Source of the DNA: Morganella psychrotolerans
GTDB lineage: Bacteria > Pseudomonadota > Gammaproteobacteria > Enterobacterales > Enterobacteriaceae
Length of the DNA stretch: 64,000 nucleotides
NCBI RefSeq assembly: GCF_001676055.1
Contig: NZ_LZEX01000003.1
Span: 1 to 64,000 of the forward strand
Reading direction: 5' to 3'
Below the pieces are notes generated by a model. It was not told where the DNA came from, made no database searches, and saw nothing but the letters and a program-made list of their open reading frames with translations. This document shows, piece by piece, positions 35,563-44,353 of this stretch (positions are counted from its first letter, which is position 1; each line of letters begins with the position of its first letter). Both the position numbers and the translations under genes were made by a program.

Positions 35563-38052
35563 ATGAGCGAGTCCATTATCGTACAGCGTTTGAAATCAAT
35601 TCGACGCTTCTCTGATGTGTGCCCTGTTCGGGCATACGATGAGCAGAACCATATTTTTCTGTGTGACAACAAGTACATCGGATTCGGCTTCCTTTGCCGT
35701 CCGCTGTCCGGTACTAGCGGAAAAGAGATGCAGCAATTACAAACGTTGCTGTCGTCCAACTTCCCGGCGAAAACCATTGTGCAGTTCGACTTGATTGCCA
35801 GCCCGAATATCGTTGGCAAAATTAATCAGATGGACGTTCTGCGCATGGATTGCGAAGACGAAGTGTTGCGTGACGCAATCTACAACCGTTCTAAGTTCCT
35901 GCTTCACAGCACCGACTTCCCCATGAAGGGAACGGGAACCCGTGTACGCAACTGCCTATTGCTGATCACAGTTAAGGTGCCAGTGAAGAATGAATACGAC
36001 CTTCGCGAAGAGGAATTCAACCTGATTTCTGAATTCCGTAACACGTTCGATACGACGCTGGGGATCACCGGCCTGTGCCCTGCCACCCTAACGCGCGACC
36101 GTTATATCGACGTGCTGTCTGCCATTTTAAACCAAGGCGAAACGGCATCTTGGCGTGACCGTAATCCGTTGCAAGTGCAGGATGATTTGATGATCTCGGA
36201 GCAGCTTGTTGACCCTGATCGTGAGTTCTTCATCCGCAACAAATACTGCGCCTTCGGTAGTCCAGAAGACGAAAATCAGCGTGGTGAGCGACAAACCGGT
36301 ACCACGTTTATACGGACATTAAGTGCCAAGAAATTACCTAAGCGGTTCTTCCCTGGGCAGGCGCAATACTTCCTCGGTGACATGATGAGTGGCGCGACCG
36401 GCATTAAGTCGTCCTGCATCCTGTCCATGAGCATGATTTTCTTCGATCAGCAAAACGCGAAGACCAAGTTCACGCAGAAACGTAACTGGATTGTGCAACA
36501 AACCGATGGACCAATGGTGAAGTGGATCCCCTCACTGAAGACTATTCGTGAAGGGTATGACCTACTAAGCGACAAACTGGATAACGGTGAACCAATCTGT
36601 AAGGCCAAGTTTACCGTCACCATCTTCTCCAACTCCAAAGACGGAGTATTCCGTGCGAGCCAGGAAGCGGCCAGCTACCTCAACACCTATCAGTTCAAGA
36701 TGATCCCTGATAGTTACTTTGTTGCCCCTATTTTCCTTTCCTCCCTGCCAATGTTCAACGAAGCAGGCGCAGAAAAATCAATGGGACGTTACCGCACGCT
36801 GGCATTGAGCGAAGCCTTGGTTATTTCTCCTCTTTACGCCGACTGGCAAGGTACCAGCAATCCAGCTCTAATGCTGACTTCCCGCTCCGGCCAAGTGCAG
36901 ATGCTCGACCTTTTCGACTCAGATACAAACTACAACGCCTGTATTGCGGCGGAGTCCGGCTCTGGCAAGTCGTTCTTAACCAACTACCTAATTACTGCTT
37001 ATCGCAGTCTGGGGGCGAAGGTTTGGTGTATCGATGTGGGTGATTCGTACAAAAATATTTGTGAGACCTACAACGGGGACTATCTCGACTTCCACCCTGA
37101 TAAGAAGCCCTGCCTCAACTTCTTTGAACTGATTGAAGACTACTTCGGTGAAAATCCGGACAACGAAGATGGTGGCGAAGAGGATCTGATCATCGGACTT
37201 CTCTCTGTCATGGCTGCGCCTAAAGCAGGCCTGAACGACTTCGAAGAAGCTCGTTTGAAAGAGCACGTTGCCATTCTCGTTCGCAAGCATGGTAAGGAAA
37301 CCACAGTTGATATGGTGGCGGAATCGCTGCTGTCGGATGAAGAGAATGACATCAAACGTCTGGGTCACCAATTGTACCCATTCACCAGCCGTGGTCAGTA
37401 CGGCAAGTACTTTGTGGGCAAAAACAACATCGACTTCCGTAACCCGTTTACGGTTCTGGAACTGTCGCGCTTGGAAAGCTCTGAGCACCTGAAGCAGGTT
37501 GTACTGTTGCAGCTGATTTACCAAATCCAGCAAGACATGTTCATGGGTGATCGCGGCCAGATGAAAATCGTGGTTATCGACGAAGCTTGGGCATTGCTTA
37601 AAGGAAACATCGGCGCATTCATTGAGAAAGGCTATCGCCGGTTCCGTAAATACAACGGTGCGGCCATCACGATCACGCAATCCATTAACGATATTTACAA
37701 AGATAGCGTCGGAAAATCTATCGCCGACAACTCTGCGTTTATGCTGTTACTTGGTCAGAGTGAATCTGCGGTGAACGAAGCTCAACACCACCAGCGCTTA
37801 GCACTGGATGATGCAGGGTACCGCTTCTTGAAAACGGTGCGTTCGAGCCGAGGTATTTACTCAGAGATTTACGTTATCTCCAAATCCGGCCAGGGGATTA
37901 GTCGGTTGATTGTGGATCCTTTCTCGATGCTGTTGTACTCCACAGCGCCGGACGATGTAGCTGCGATCCGAAAACGGAAAGCACAAGGCTTGTCCACACA
38001 GGATGCCATCAACTCCATTCTTGAAGAGCGACAAAGAGGTAAAGCCGCATGA
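35563..38052 (+). CDS. traC: TraC, VirB4-like ATPase
   Basis: A cytoplasmic ATPase on the inner membrane that powers pilus assembly. TGGGGT precedes the ATG. The N-terminal TraC_F_IV domain spans about 30-250, Walker A is AESGSGKSF (about 465), and Walker B is MKIVVIDEAWALL (about 670), followed by a motif region ITQSINDIY and LLLGQSE. At 829 residues it is normal. It overlaps the next gene by four bases. Confidence 0.95.
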   Translation: MSESIIVQRLKSIRRFSDVCPVRAYDEQNHIFLCDNKYIGFGFLCRPLSGTSGKEMQQLQTLLSSNFPAKTIVQFDLIASPNIVGKINQMDVLRMDCEDEVLRDAIYNRSKFLLHSTDFPMKGTGTRVRNCLLLITVKVPVKNEYDLREEEFNLISEFRNTFDTTLGITGLCPATLTRDRYIDVLSAILNQGETASWRDRNPLQVQDDLMISEQLVDPDREFFIRNKYCAFGSPEDENQRGERQTGTTFIRTLSAKKLPKRFFPGQAQYFLGDMMSGATGIKSSCILSMSMIFFDQQNAKTKFTQKRNWIVQQTDGPMVKWIPSLKTIREGYDLLSDKLDNGEPICKAKFTVTIFSNSKDGVFRASQEAASYLNTYQFKMIPDSYFVAPIFLSSLPMFNEAGAEKSMGRYRTLALSEALVISPLYADWQGTSNPALMLTSRSGQVQMLDLFDSDTNYNACIAAESGSGKSFLTNYLITAYRSLGAKVWCIDVGDSYKNICETYNGDYLDFHPDKKPCLNFFELIEDYFGENPDNEDGGEEDLIIGLLSVMAAPKAGLNDFEEARLKEHVAILVRKHGKETTVDMVAESLLSDEENDIKRLGHQLYPFTSRGQYGKYFVGKNNIDFRNPFTVLELSRLESSEHLKQVVLLQLIYQIQQDMFMGDRGQMKIVVIDEAWALLKGNIGAFIEKGYRRFRKYNGAAITITQSINDIYKDSVGKSIADNSAFMLLLGQSESAVNEAQHHQRLALDDAGYRFLKTVRSSRGIYSEIYVISKSGQGISRLIVDPFSMLLYSTAPDDVAAIRKRKAQGLSTQDAINSILEERQRGKAA

Positions 38053-38324
38053 TTAAGACCGCAGCCGTTTCATTACTCTGCGGATTCCTGGGAGCCGCCC
38101 TTTATGGGCGGTTTGTCCCTCCTGCTGCACCAACTGACTACATTGCCGTGGTCAGTTATACCGGCGCAAACGGAAAGGTTCTCAGTGACCCTCAAGTAAA
38201 ACTAGTTCACGCACGCGCAGAGGCAATGGCGAAGGCAGGCTACATGGTTATAAATGAGTCGGCTTTATATAAATACCCGGCGCATATGCAGATCCCGCAA
38301 ACTGTTTCACCGTCAGCCAACTAA
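38049..38324 (+). CDS. Small anchored periplasmic protein, TrbI-like, 91 aa
   Basis: A short hydrophobic N-terminus (about 5-22) is followed by a small domain with YIAVVSYTGANGKVL and a helical part. In F-type operons a small TrbI protein of this layout follows traC, so TrbI is the best guess, but the sequence is too short for a sure call. Overlaps traC by ATGA and precedes trhF by 11 bases. Confidence 0.5.
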   Translation: MIKTAAVSLLCGFLGAALYGRFVPPAAPTDYIAVVSYTGANGKVLSDPQVKLVHARAEAMAKAGYMVINESALYKYPAHMQIPQTVSPSAN

Positions 38325-38335
38325 CCGGGGGTACC

Positions 38336-38866
38336 GTGGTCAAGGACACAGCGAAGTCTCTTTGGAAGAAGGTCTATAAGCAAAAGCGCCCGTGGAAAAA
38401 ACATGCTTTGCTGATGCTGCTGGTGGGTGCTGTCTCTGCCCCATCCAGTTATTACGTGTTGCATCGTTTTGAAATTGGTATTGATCCTCAGAACAACCAG
38501 TGTTTACCACCCTACCGTATTTACCTGGTCGATAAGCACGATACCACGCCCGTAAAAGGCACTACCTTTGCTTTCAGTTCGAAATACATGGGCGAATCAG
38601 GGAAAGGGATCAAAATGGTAGATGGGGTCAGTGGGGATGCAATCACTGTGAATGATGAAGAGACCACGGTAAATGGTTCGATGGTCGGTGAAGGTCTCGC
38701 ACTTGCCGCAGAGTCGGGTCACTCCCCACAAGAACTCACTCGCAACGGCGTTATCCCTGAAGGTCGTATCTGGCTGATGGGACGAACCAAACTCAGCTTC
38801 GACTCTCGCTACTGGGGGACGTTGCCAGAATCACAAATTATAGGAAGGGCCTACGCGATATGGTAA
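38336..38866 (+). CDS. trhF: TrhF/TraF-type S26 peptidase with Cys at the nucleophile position
   Basis: A membrane-bound peptidase-like protein of plasmid transfer systems, probably involved in pilin maturation. The GTG start follows GGGGGT. A helix at about 22-42 precedes NNQCLPPYRIYLVDK, the place where S26 TraF proteins have their catalytic Ser (S.P.G.Y); here it is Cys. The late box GRTKLSFDSRYWG is intact, as in LepB box E. Whether Cys acts as nucleophile is open; some TrhF proteins may share this. It overlaps traW. Confidence 0.8.
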   Translation: MVKDTAKSLWKKVYKQKRPWKKHALLMLLVGAVSAPSSYYVLHRFEIGIDPQNNQCLPPYRIYLVDKHDTTPVKGTTFAFSSKYMGESGKGIKMVDGVSGDAITVNDEETTVNGSMVGEGLALAAESGHSPQELTRNGVIPEGRIWLMGRTKLSFDSRYWGTLPESQIIGRAYAIW

Positions 38867-40158
38867 TCCAACAAAAAGTAGCTACGTTTCGCAAATCGCT
38901 TATTGCATTGGCCGTGCTCGGTAGCATGGCCTTTTCTGTCAGTGCCGCACCGCAGCCAGTAACAGATTTACCCTCTCGGCCAGTAAGTGCCTTCCAGGAT
39001 AGCGAGCTGCCCTCTCGCCCTGCTGATGTGACGGATAATGAGAAAGCCGATATCGACAGCCTTATCCGCGTCGCAAGAGAACAACAAAAAGAAGAAGAAG
39101 CGAATGCAAAGTTGGCGCGCGAAAATAACCGCGAAATGCTACGAAAAATGCCTGAATCACGCACTGATAATGAAATGATAAGTGACGCTGTCACGGGTGC
39201 GATTGCAGAAGCTGATGTCGCGGACGGTAAACAAAACAAAATGGCGGGTGACTTTTACTATGTATTAGTTTCAGCATCACTATCTGATAAGGAGATTAAA
39301 GACATGATGGCCGATTACAATGGCCGCAGGGATGTCTCTCTGGTTATCCGTGGCGTTACAGATAAAGCGAAGTTAATGGACGAACTCACTCGCTGGCAAC
39401 AGCTGGTGCTCGACTCTGGCGCAGAAGTGACGGTTAATCTGGATCCGATTATTTTCAAGGACAATGCCGTTACCGCTGTGCCAACCATCATCCATGAGAA
39501 AGACGGCGAATTTGTTGCGAGTGTCTCCGGTATCTCGAATATCGACTTCCTGAAGGATAAAACCGGAAAACTGGGTACCGCAGGTCCGACGAAAGAAGTC
39601 GTTGAACGCAGCTTGCTCGACATGATTGAAGAAGGGGTAAAAAACCTCGACTTTGACCAAATGAAAAAAGATGCTTTAAACAATTATTGGCCGCGTCAAC
39701 GTCAGGGATTTGAAGCATTCCCGACCGTTTTGAAACGGGCGACTCATACGATTGACCCGACTGTGATCATCCCGCAAGACATCGTAACGCCGGAAGGGGT
39801 TGTGGTCGCTAAGAAAGGGAAAGTTAACCCGCTGGATGTTATCCCCTTCGGTCAGAAACTGATTGTGTTTGATGCCAGCGTACCGTGGCAGCGTGCCATT
39901 GCGCGTCAAGAATACGAAAGCACAGAGCCTGGTATCAACCCTATCCTGATCACCACGAACGTTTACGGTGATGGTTGGGATACGTTTAAAGATGCCGCGC
40001 AACATTATGGTGAAAAAGCCCGCCTTTACATGATCCAGCCAGGTATGTCCGAGCGATTTGGGATTGAAGCGGTGCCCAGTATCGTCACTGCCGATAAGAA
40101 GGTGTTCATCATCAATGAGTACCCTGAAGCCAACTACGCTCAGAAGGTAGCAAAATGA
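38860..40158 (+). CDS. traW: TrbC-TraW fusion protein
   Basis: A periplasmic pilus assembly factor. The signal peptide ends near VSA (about 27). A charged helical part (55-115) leads to a TrbC-like thioredoxin-fold domain (about 127-245: FYYVLVSASLSDKEIKDMM, AVPTIIHE) and then the TraW domain (about 270-425: RATHTIDPTVIIPQDI, NPLDVIPFGQKLIVFDA). In F these are two proteins; the fusion of 432 residues is typical of IncA/C and SXT elements. It overlaps trhF and traU. Confidence 0.95.
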   Translation: MVIQQKVATFRKSLIALAVLGSMAFSVSAAPQPVTDLPSRPVSAFQDSELPSRPADVTDNEKADIDSLIRVAREQQKEEEANAKLARENNREMLRKMPESRTDNEMISDAVTGAIAEADVADGKQNKMAGDFYYVLVSASLSDKEIKDMMADYNGRRDVSLVIRGVTDKAKLMDELTRWQQLVLDSGAEVTVNLDPIIFKDNAVTAVPTIIHEKDGEFVASVSGISNIDFLKDKTGKLGTAGPTKEVVERSLLDMIEEGVKNLDFDQMKKDALNNYWPRQRQGFEAFPTVLKRATHTIDPTVIIPQDIVTPEGVVVAKKGKVNPLDVIPFGQKLIVFDASVPWQRAIARQEYESTEPGINPILITTNVYGDGWDTFKDAAQHYGEKARLYMIQPGMSERFGIEAVPSIVTADKKVFIINEYPEANYAQKVAK

Positions 40159-41240
40159 AAACCCTACACGCGAAATTGAAATCATTCAGCTTGCACCTGA
40201 TTGCGGCCACGGCTGTATCATTATGTTTTGCAGGTAATGCGCTGGCTGACAAAACAGCTGAAACAGCGCCAGCGGTAAACGAAGTTTGCCGTGATAACCA
40301 ATTACTCTCATTCAAATTGTTCACGGACGTCTGCTGGAGTTGTATTTTCCCGATCAAAGTAGCGGGGATCACAATGGGACCATCCGGCAAGGTGCCTGAT
40401 AACGCGGCCACTGGTATGGCATGTGCTTGTCAGGACGGACTGGGCGTGTATCACCCTGGTGTACTGACCGCGATGTGGGAGCCCCGAAAAATCATCGAAC
40501 TGACTCGCACGCCGGGGTGCATGTCATCGCTGGGGGGTGTTAACCTGAATCTAGGAAACAATCTTCAGTATGGGATCCAAACAGACGGTGGTGATGATGA
40601 GCGCCGTCACAAGTTCTCCATCAGCTTCTACAATGCTCATATGTACGCCCTGCCGTTGCTGCGTATGCTTGACTTGTATTTGCCGGGGCAATGTACTGCT
40701 GACCCATATAGCGACTTTGACGTGGTCAGTTTCTCCGAAATTGACCCAACTTGGAACAACACTGCGTTGGCATTCTTCCAGAATCCTGAATCAGCGGCGG
40801 TTGCGAATGTCGTGGCTCAACAAGCGTGTGCGCTGGAAGCTGCCGCACAATTTGCTGGTAAGCAGCCAATGGATTCACTCTGGTGGTGTGCAGGCTCTTG
40901 GGGTGGTCAATACCCCTTAACTGGCTCTGTCCGCAGTATGGATACCCCACGCACAACCAGCCTGGCCGGTATTCGTGAGCTCGCCGTAGAGCACCGTCGT
41001 GGTTTAGCCTACCGAACGATGGGGAATGACACAGTTTGTCGGTCGAAGATCTACCCAACCCTTCCGAAGCAGCAATACAAATTGAACATGTTCAGCCCAA
41101 CTCCGGAAACTAAGGAAGGCCATGAAGTCGGTGAATCCCCGTATCAGTGGCAAGGCGGCATGTATCGCTACCCTACCGGGAAAGGGCAGGACTCGACGTA
41201 CATGATTTATCAATGGATGGATTGCTGCCGGACGATATGA
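40155..41240 (+). CDS. traU: TraU, DNA-transfer protein
   Basis: A Cys-rich periplasmic protein needed for DNA transfer. The signal peptide ends near ALA (about 31). Conserved parts include VCWSCIFPIKVAGI, MACACQDGLGVYHPG, LWWCAGSWGGQYPLTG and a C-terminal MDCCRTI. The length of 361 is slightly above F TraU (330). Many cysteines make it a DsbC client. It ends the operon at a terminator; traN, expected next in relatives, is not present. Confidence 0.95.
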   Translation: MKTLHAKLKSFSLHLIAATAVSLCFAGNALADKTAETAPAVNEVCRDNQLLSFKLFTDVCWSCIFPIKVAGITMGPSGKVPDNAATGMACACQDGLGVYHPGVLTAMWEPRKIIELTRTPGCMSSLGGVNLNLGNNLQYGIQTDGGDDERRHKFSISFYNAHMYALPLLRMLDLYLPGQCTADPYSDFDVVSFSEIDPTWNNTALAFFQNPESAAVANVVAQQACALEAAAQFAGKQPMDSLWWCAGSWGGQYPLTGSVRSMDTPRTTSLAGIRELAVEHRRGLAYRTMGNDTVCRSKIYPTLPKQQYKLNMFSPTPETKEGHEVGESPYQWQGGMYRYPTGKGQDSTYMIYQWMDCCRTI

Positions 41241-41259
41241 CCTAAAAATAGTAATTCCC

Positions 41260-41290
41260 AGCCCACACATAAAACAGAGTGGGCTTTTTT
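41260..41290 (+). terminator. Terminator of the dsbC-traU operon
   Basis: AGCCCAC/GTGGGCT stem and six T. Confidence 0.8.
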
Positions 41291-41362
41291 GATCGTTTAA
41301 GTTAAAGAGAAAATGTATTATATTTTTATCATTAAAACCTATAATGGATTTACAGGTGAGAT

Positions 41363-42076
41363 ATGATTGAAGCGGTAATTAAGAAAAAATCCAAGCGCTG
41401 GTTTTCTAGAGAGGCATACGCCCTCTCAGAGTCTGTTAAGTCAAATATCCCTCGTGAAGATGAAGTAACATCCACAATTTTTGGCGCAATGAAATACTTC
41501 AATTCAATGGATATATTCAATCTATTCAATTCATTAAGTGCCGAAGATGACTACAGAGTGCCATTGTCGATGAGTATAGAGCTTTGGCCTAAATCATATA
41601 AACTAAAGCATAGAAGCCATGTTGAACCAGATGCTATTTTCTCTTTTCTGTTTGCTAAAGATGAAAAGAAAACATTTATTCTGGAGGTGAAGTGGCTAAG
41701 TTATTATTACGGTGAAAACCAATTAGAAGACCAATGGGCTGCATTTGGAGAGGCTGACCCAACAAACACCAGATTGATATACCTATCCAATAACTCTAGT
41801 AAATTCAATCAGTTCAAAAGCCACAAGAACAAGAACTGGAAAGCTATAACGTGGAATGAATTTTCTACAATGCTATCAACGCAATTGTGTCACGACATGA
41901 GAACATCTTCTTTTTTTCAAGATGTCCATCAAATGCTATCCATGTTTAACACTGCCCCTTTCAAAGGGTTCTCTAACTTTCAGTTTCTAGAAAACAACAT
42001 TAAGAAATTATCATTGAAATTATTAAATTTTAAAGTGGAATGCGGTGATAAATTCGACATCGAATGGAGGTTGTAA
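41363..42076 (+). CDS. PD-(D/E)XK-like nuclease, first gene of an AT-rich two-gene insert
   Basis: The segment EPDAIFSFLFA...KKTFILEVKW (about 92-115) has the D-x(n)-ExK spacing of PD-(D/E)XK nucleases. The remainder is unfamiliar. Base composition is clearly more AT-rich than the tra genes, and the pair fills the place where traN would be. GGTGAG precedes the ATG. The stop overlaps the next start (TAATG), so the two proteins should be made together. A defence or toxin role is inferred only from the context. Confidence 0.55.
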   Translation: MIEAVIKKKSKRWFSREAYALSESVKSNIPREDEVTSTIFGAMKYFNSMDIFNLFNSLSAEDDYRVPLSMSIELWPKSYKLKHRSHVEPDAIFSFLFAKDEKKTFILEVKWLSYYYGENQLEDQWAAFGEADPTNTRLIYLSNNSSKFNQFKSHKNKNWKAITWNEFSTMLSTQLCHDMRTSSFFQDVHQMLSMFNTAPFKGFSNFQFLENNIKKLSLKLLNFKVECGDKFDIEWRL

Positions 42077-43005
42077 TGATTGATAACACAAGAGTATCCG
42101 CATTTCATTTTTCTGAATTTCTGGAGTCATTTGAACGCGTCAGTTCTGAGGTTGAAAGGCTTGTCTTTCTAATACAGAACCAATTTATTGATTACCTTAA
42201 TAAGTCAGGCGATCAGTTCGTGAGAACTGAGGCAGGTGTGTCTTATCATGACATTGATAATGGATACTTAACGAATACTATATGTATATCTTTTGAGCTT
42301 ATAAAAAAACCAAAAACAAAATGCCCAATCGGTTATCTTACCTTTACTATATCTTTAAGTGGTAAAGGTACTAATCAGTATGAGTCCACCATTCATGAGC
42401 CTCTAATTCATGTTGAATTTACAAGCTTTTCACCTGATGCTCTTGACGATACTTTTCACCACCCTGTCAAAAGGGAACGATATTTTGAATTTGTAGACTA
42501 CTGTGATACCAAAATTTGTAACAATATTATCGTGATGCATGAGAAAGATTGTTTGGATGATAATTATAAAGTCACAGAGCTAATAGCGTTTGTTTTTTCA
42601 CTGCGTCTGTTTTCAATAAATGGCCAAAATCTTGAAGAAATTCTTTTCAAACCTGCCACAGAAGCGACCTTGAAATATCTTTTAAGCGACCAATCCATCT
42701 TGGACGTTACTCTTGATGAATATGCCGTAATAGACATCCCTCCCGTCAAATCTGATTCTAATGAGATTCAACCTTACGACCTCGAACATTTAAAAATGGT
42801 CGTTGACTATATTTCGATTAATAAATCGTTTTCTTTTGGTGAGATCCAAAAGTCACTAAGAATAGGAAGACCCAAACTACAACGAATGCTAGAGATACTA
42901 ATAGGGAAAAAACTGATAACTCAAATTTCTATCGAGCAATTCGAGTTATTAGAAGATATGGGCGGTCAACTAAAAATCTATGGGCTTCAACATAATTTTT
43001 ATTGA
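42076..43005 (+). CDS. Hypothetical partner protein with C-terminal winged helix, 309 aa
   Basis: GGAGG just inside the end of the nuclease gene drives this ATG. The protein is AT-rich coded and has no membrane segment. Near its C-terminus, SFSFGEIQKSLRIGRPKLQRMLEILIGKKLI looks like a winged HTH, so it may recognise DNA or regulate the pair. The N-terminal 230 residues match nothing I know. It likely acts with the upstream nuclease. Confidence 0.5.
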   Translation: MIDNTRVSAFHFSEFLESFERVSSEVERLVFLIQNQFIDYLNKSGDQFVRTEAGVSYHDIDNGYLTNTICISFELIKKPKTKCPIGYLTFTISLSGKGTNQYESTIHEPLIHVEFTSFSPDALDDTFHHPVKRERYFEFVDYCDTKICNNIIVMHEKDCLDDNYKVTELIAFVFSLRLFSINGQNLEEILFKPATEATLKYLLSDQSILDVTLDEYAVIDIPPVKSDSNEIQPYDLEHLKMVVDYISINKSFSFGEIQKSLRIGRPKLQRMLEILIGKKLITQISIEQFELLEDMGGQLKIYGLQHNFY

Positions 43006-43030
43006 GCATGATGCTAAATAGAGAGAATGT

Positions 43031-43058
43031 AAAAGGCAGGTGGGTGGCCTGCCTTTGT
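43031..43058. terminator. Bidirectional terminator-like hairpin
   Basis: AAAGGCAGG/CCTGCCTTT stem between convergent genes. Confidence 0.65.
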
Positions 43059-43081
43059 GAGGGGATCGTGTTGAGAGGGGG

Positions 43082-43831
43082 TTACGGCTCAGCCGGGCTA
43101 TCACCTTTTTGTTCGACGGTTTCAGTTTGTTCATTGGTCGCGCCGCTAGCCGCATCTGCATTCTTGCCGTTGTTATCGTTCAGCTCTTCAACGGTGGCAG
43201 AGGCATGACGGTCGAGGAGATTGACCATATTGCGAATACTATCGCGCAGACGGGTTTTATAGTCGTCAACTTCATCCTGATTAAACAGGTTATTCAACCA
43301 CAGGCGATCAAGCAAAGTGATCAGCACGTCAAATTCACGGAACAATCGCACAACACGCATAGCATCTGGTGTTCGCACACGAATATTGTAATCGCGTGGA
43401 GCAGTATAGGAGACTTCCTCGATACGAGACGTCCCTGCGGATGTGGCTTTTTCAAGCACTTTATTCAGCGCAGTAATGCCAGAGCTAATCTCTTTCTCTG
43501 GTCCTGCCAGAACTTCACCCACGGCTTTCTTCGTGCGCTCAATAGCCCCTTTTACGCCAAGGCGTTCCAGGTTGGTACTGTTAATGGTCAGATTGAACAA
43601 CGCTTTGGACATTAGGTTGTAATGCCGCTGCTGCATGCGAATACCTTCTTGCGTTTGCAGCTGGAACGGTACCGTGATTTCCGGATTGGAGTATTCACGA
43701 CGCTCGCGTGCTGGACCCTGCCCTTTGTTTTGCGCGGGCTCGTTATTGCGTGTACGGTTAACGCGGTTGTTCCGTTTGTTTTTATCCTGCTTTACGTTAT
43801 CAGTCACTTTTGCCTTCTCTGTAGTTGCCAT
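43082..43831 (-). CDS. Possible DUF1845/AcaB-like conjugation regulator, 249 aa
   Basis: GAGGATAA precedes the ATG. A basic disordered N-terminus (about 1-50) leads to a helical domain (about 60-205) with GIRMQQRHYNLMSKALF and PDAMRVVRLFREFDVLITLLDRLWLNNLF, resembling DUF1845 proteins of conjugative elements, which include the IncA/C activator AcaB. An acidic tail ends the protein. A GGCCTTTTC box and TATGAC lie upstream on its strand, so it may belong to the transfer regulon. Family call tentative. Confidence 0.45.
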   Translation of the reverse strand: MATTEKAKVTDNVKQDKNKRNNRVNRTRNNEPAQNKGQGPARERREYSNPEITVPFQLQTQEGIRMQQRHYNLMSKALFNLTINSTNLERLGVKGAIERTKKAVGEVLAGPEKEISSGITALNKVLEKATSAGTSRIEEVSYTAPRDYNIRVRTPDAMRVVRLFREFDVLITLLDRLWLNNLFNQDEVDDYKTRLRDSIRNMVNLLDRHASATVEELNDNNGKNADAASGATNEQTETVEQKGDSPAEP

Positions 43832-44353
43832 GATTTATCCTCACATTAGTCGCATTTAAGCCTGACTATTTAGTCATATGAAAACGGTCAAGTCATGGGA
43901 AAAGGCCAGCGTTTCGCGGAAGAAAAACAGTTCTTGATCTGACTGATTTTCTGAAGTAGGCTTCTTTTACGGCCTAGCTGATGGCTCACTCTCTTCTCAG
44001 CACAACTTCCAACGTGAACCCGTAACTTAGGCGTGAACATACCGCCACCCCCAGGTAGCCAAACCGGCTTACCTCACGGGTTTTGCACGCCTGTCATTGG
44101 CATGAGCATCTCTGACTTGTTCTTGTTCTTCGAACTTAACAGGTCAACTTGTGGCCCTTTACTAAGGGTATTTTTGGCTCTCAATCCAAACCAAAAAAAT
44201 TGTTAACTTCCTCTTCTTTTTAACTCCCGCGTTTTGTCTGTGCCCGGACTTCGTTTTTTTAACGATGTCTTTCGCTTTGTTTACATCTAATGAATCCTCA
44301 CGTTTCAGGATGTTTCTCTGTGGCCGGACTTCGCATATAAATTGATGGTGAAT
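43832..44353 (+). other. Regulatory spacer: activator-like box, possible RNA pseudoknot and CCGGACTTCG repeats
   Basis: No gene is seen. On the minus strand, AAACGCTGGCCTTTTCCC at 43898-43915 with TATGAC at 43873-43878 forms a promoter for the 43831 gene. Between 44018 and 44092, ACCCGT pairs with ACGGGT and AGGCGTG with CACGCCT in crossed order, around a hairpin AGGTAGCC...GGCTTACCT. TCTGTG(C/G)CCGGACTTCG occurs at 44237-44253 and 44317-44333. This looks like a long structured 5' leader of the 44354 gene. Confidence 0.45.

Noticed and set aside
36988-37680. 230-codon open frame on the minus strand
   Set aside because: It lies fully inside traC, has no ribosome site, and reflects the codon pattern of the true gene.
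39676-40185. 169-codon open frame on the minus strand
   Set aside because: Antisense to the end of traW and start of traU, whose domains and overlaps are unambiguous.
43109-43615. 168-codon open frame on the plus strand
   Set aside because: Antisense to the 43082-43831 gene, which has a good ribosome site and a plausible domain; the plus frame has neither.
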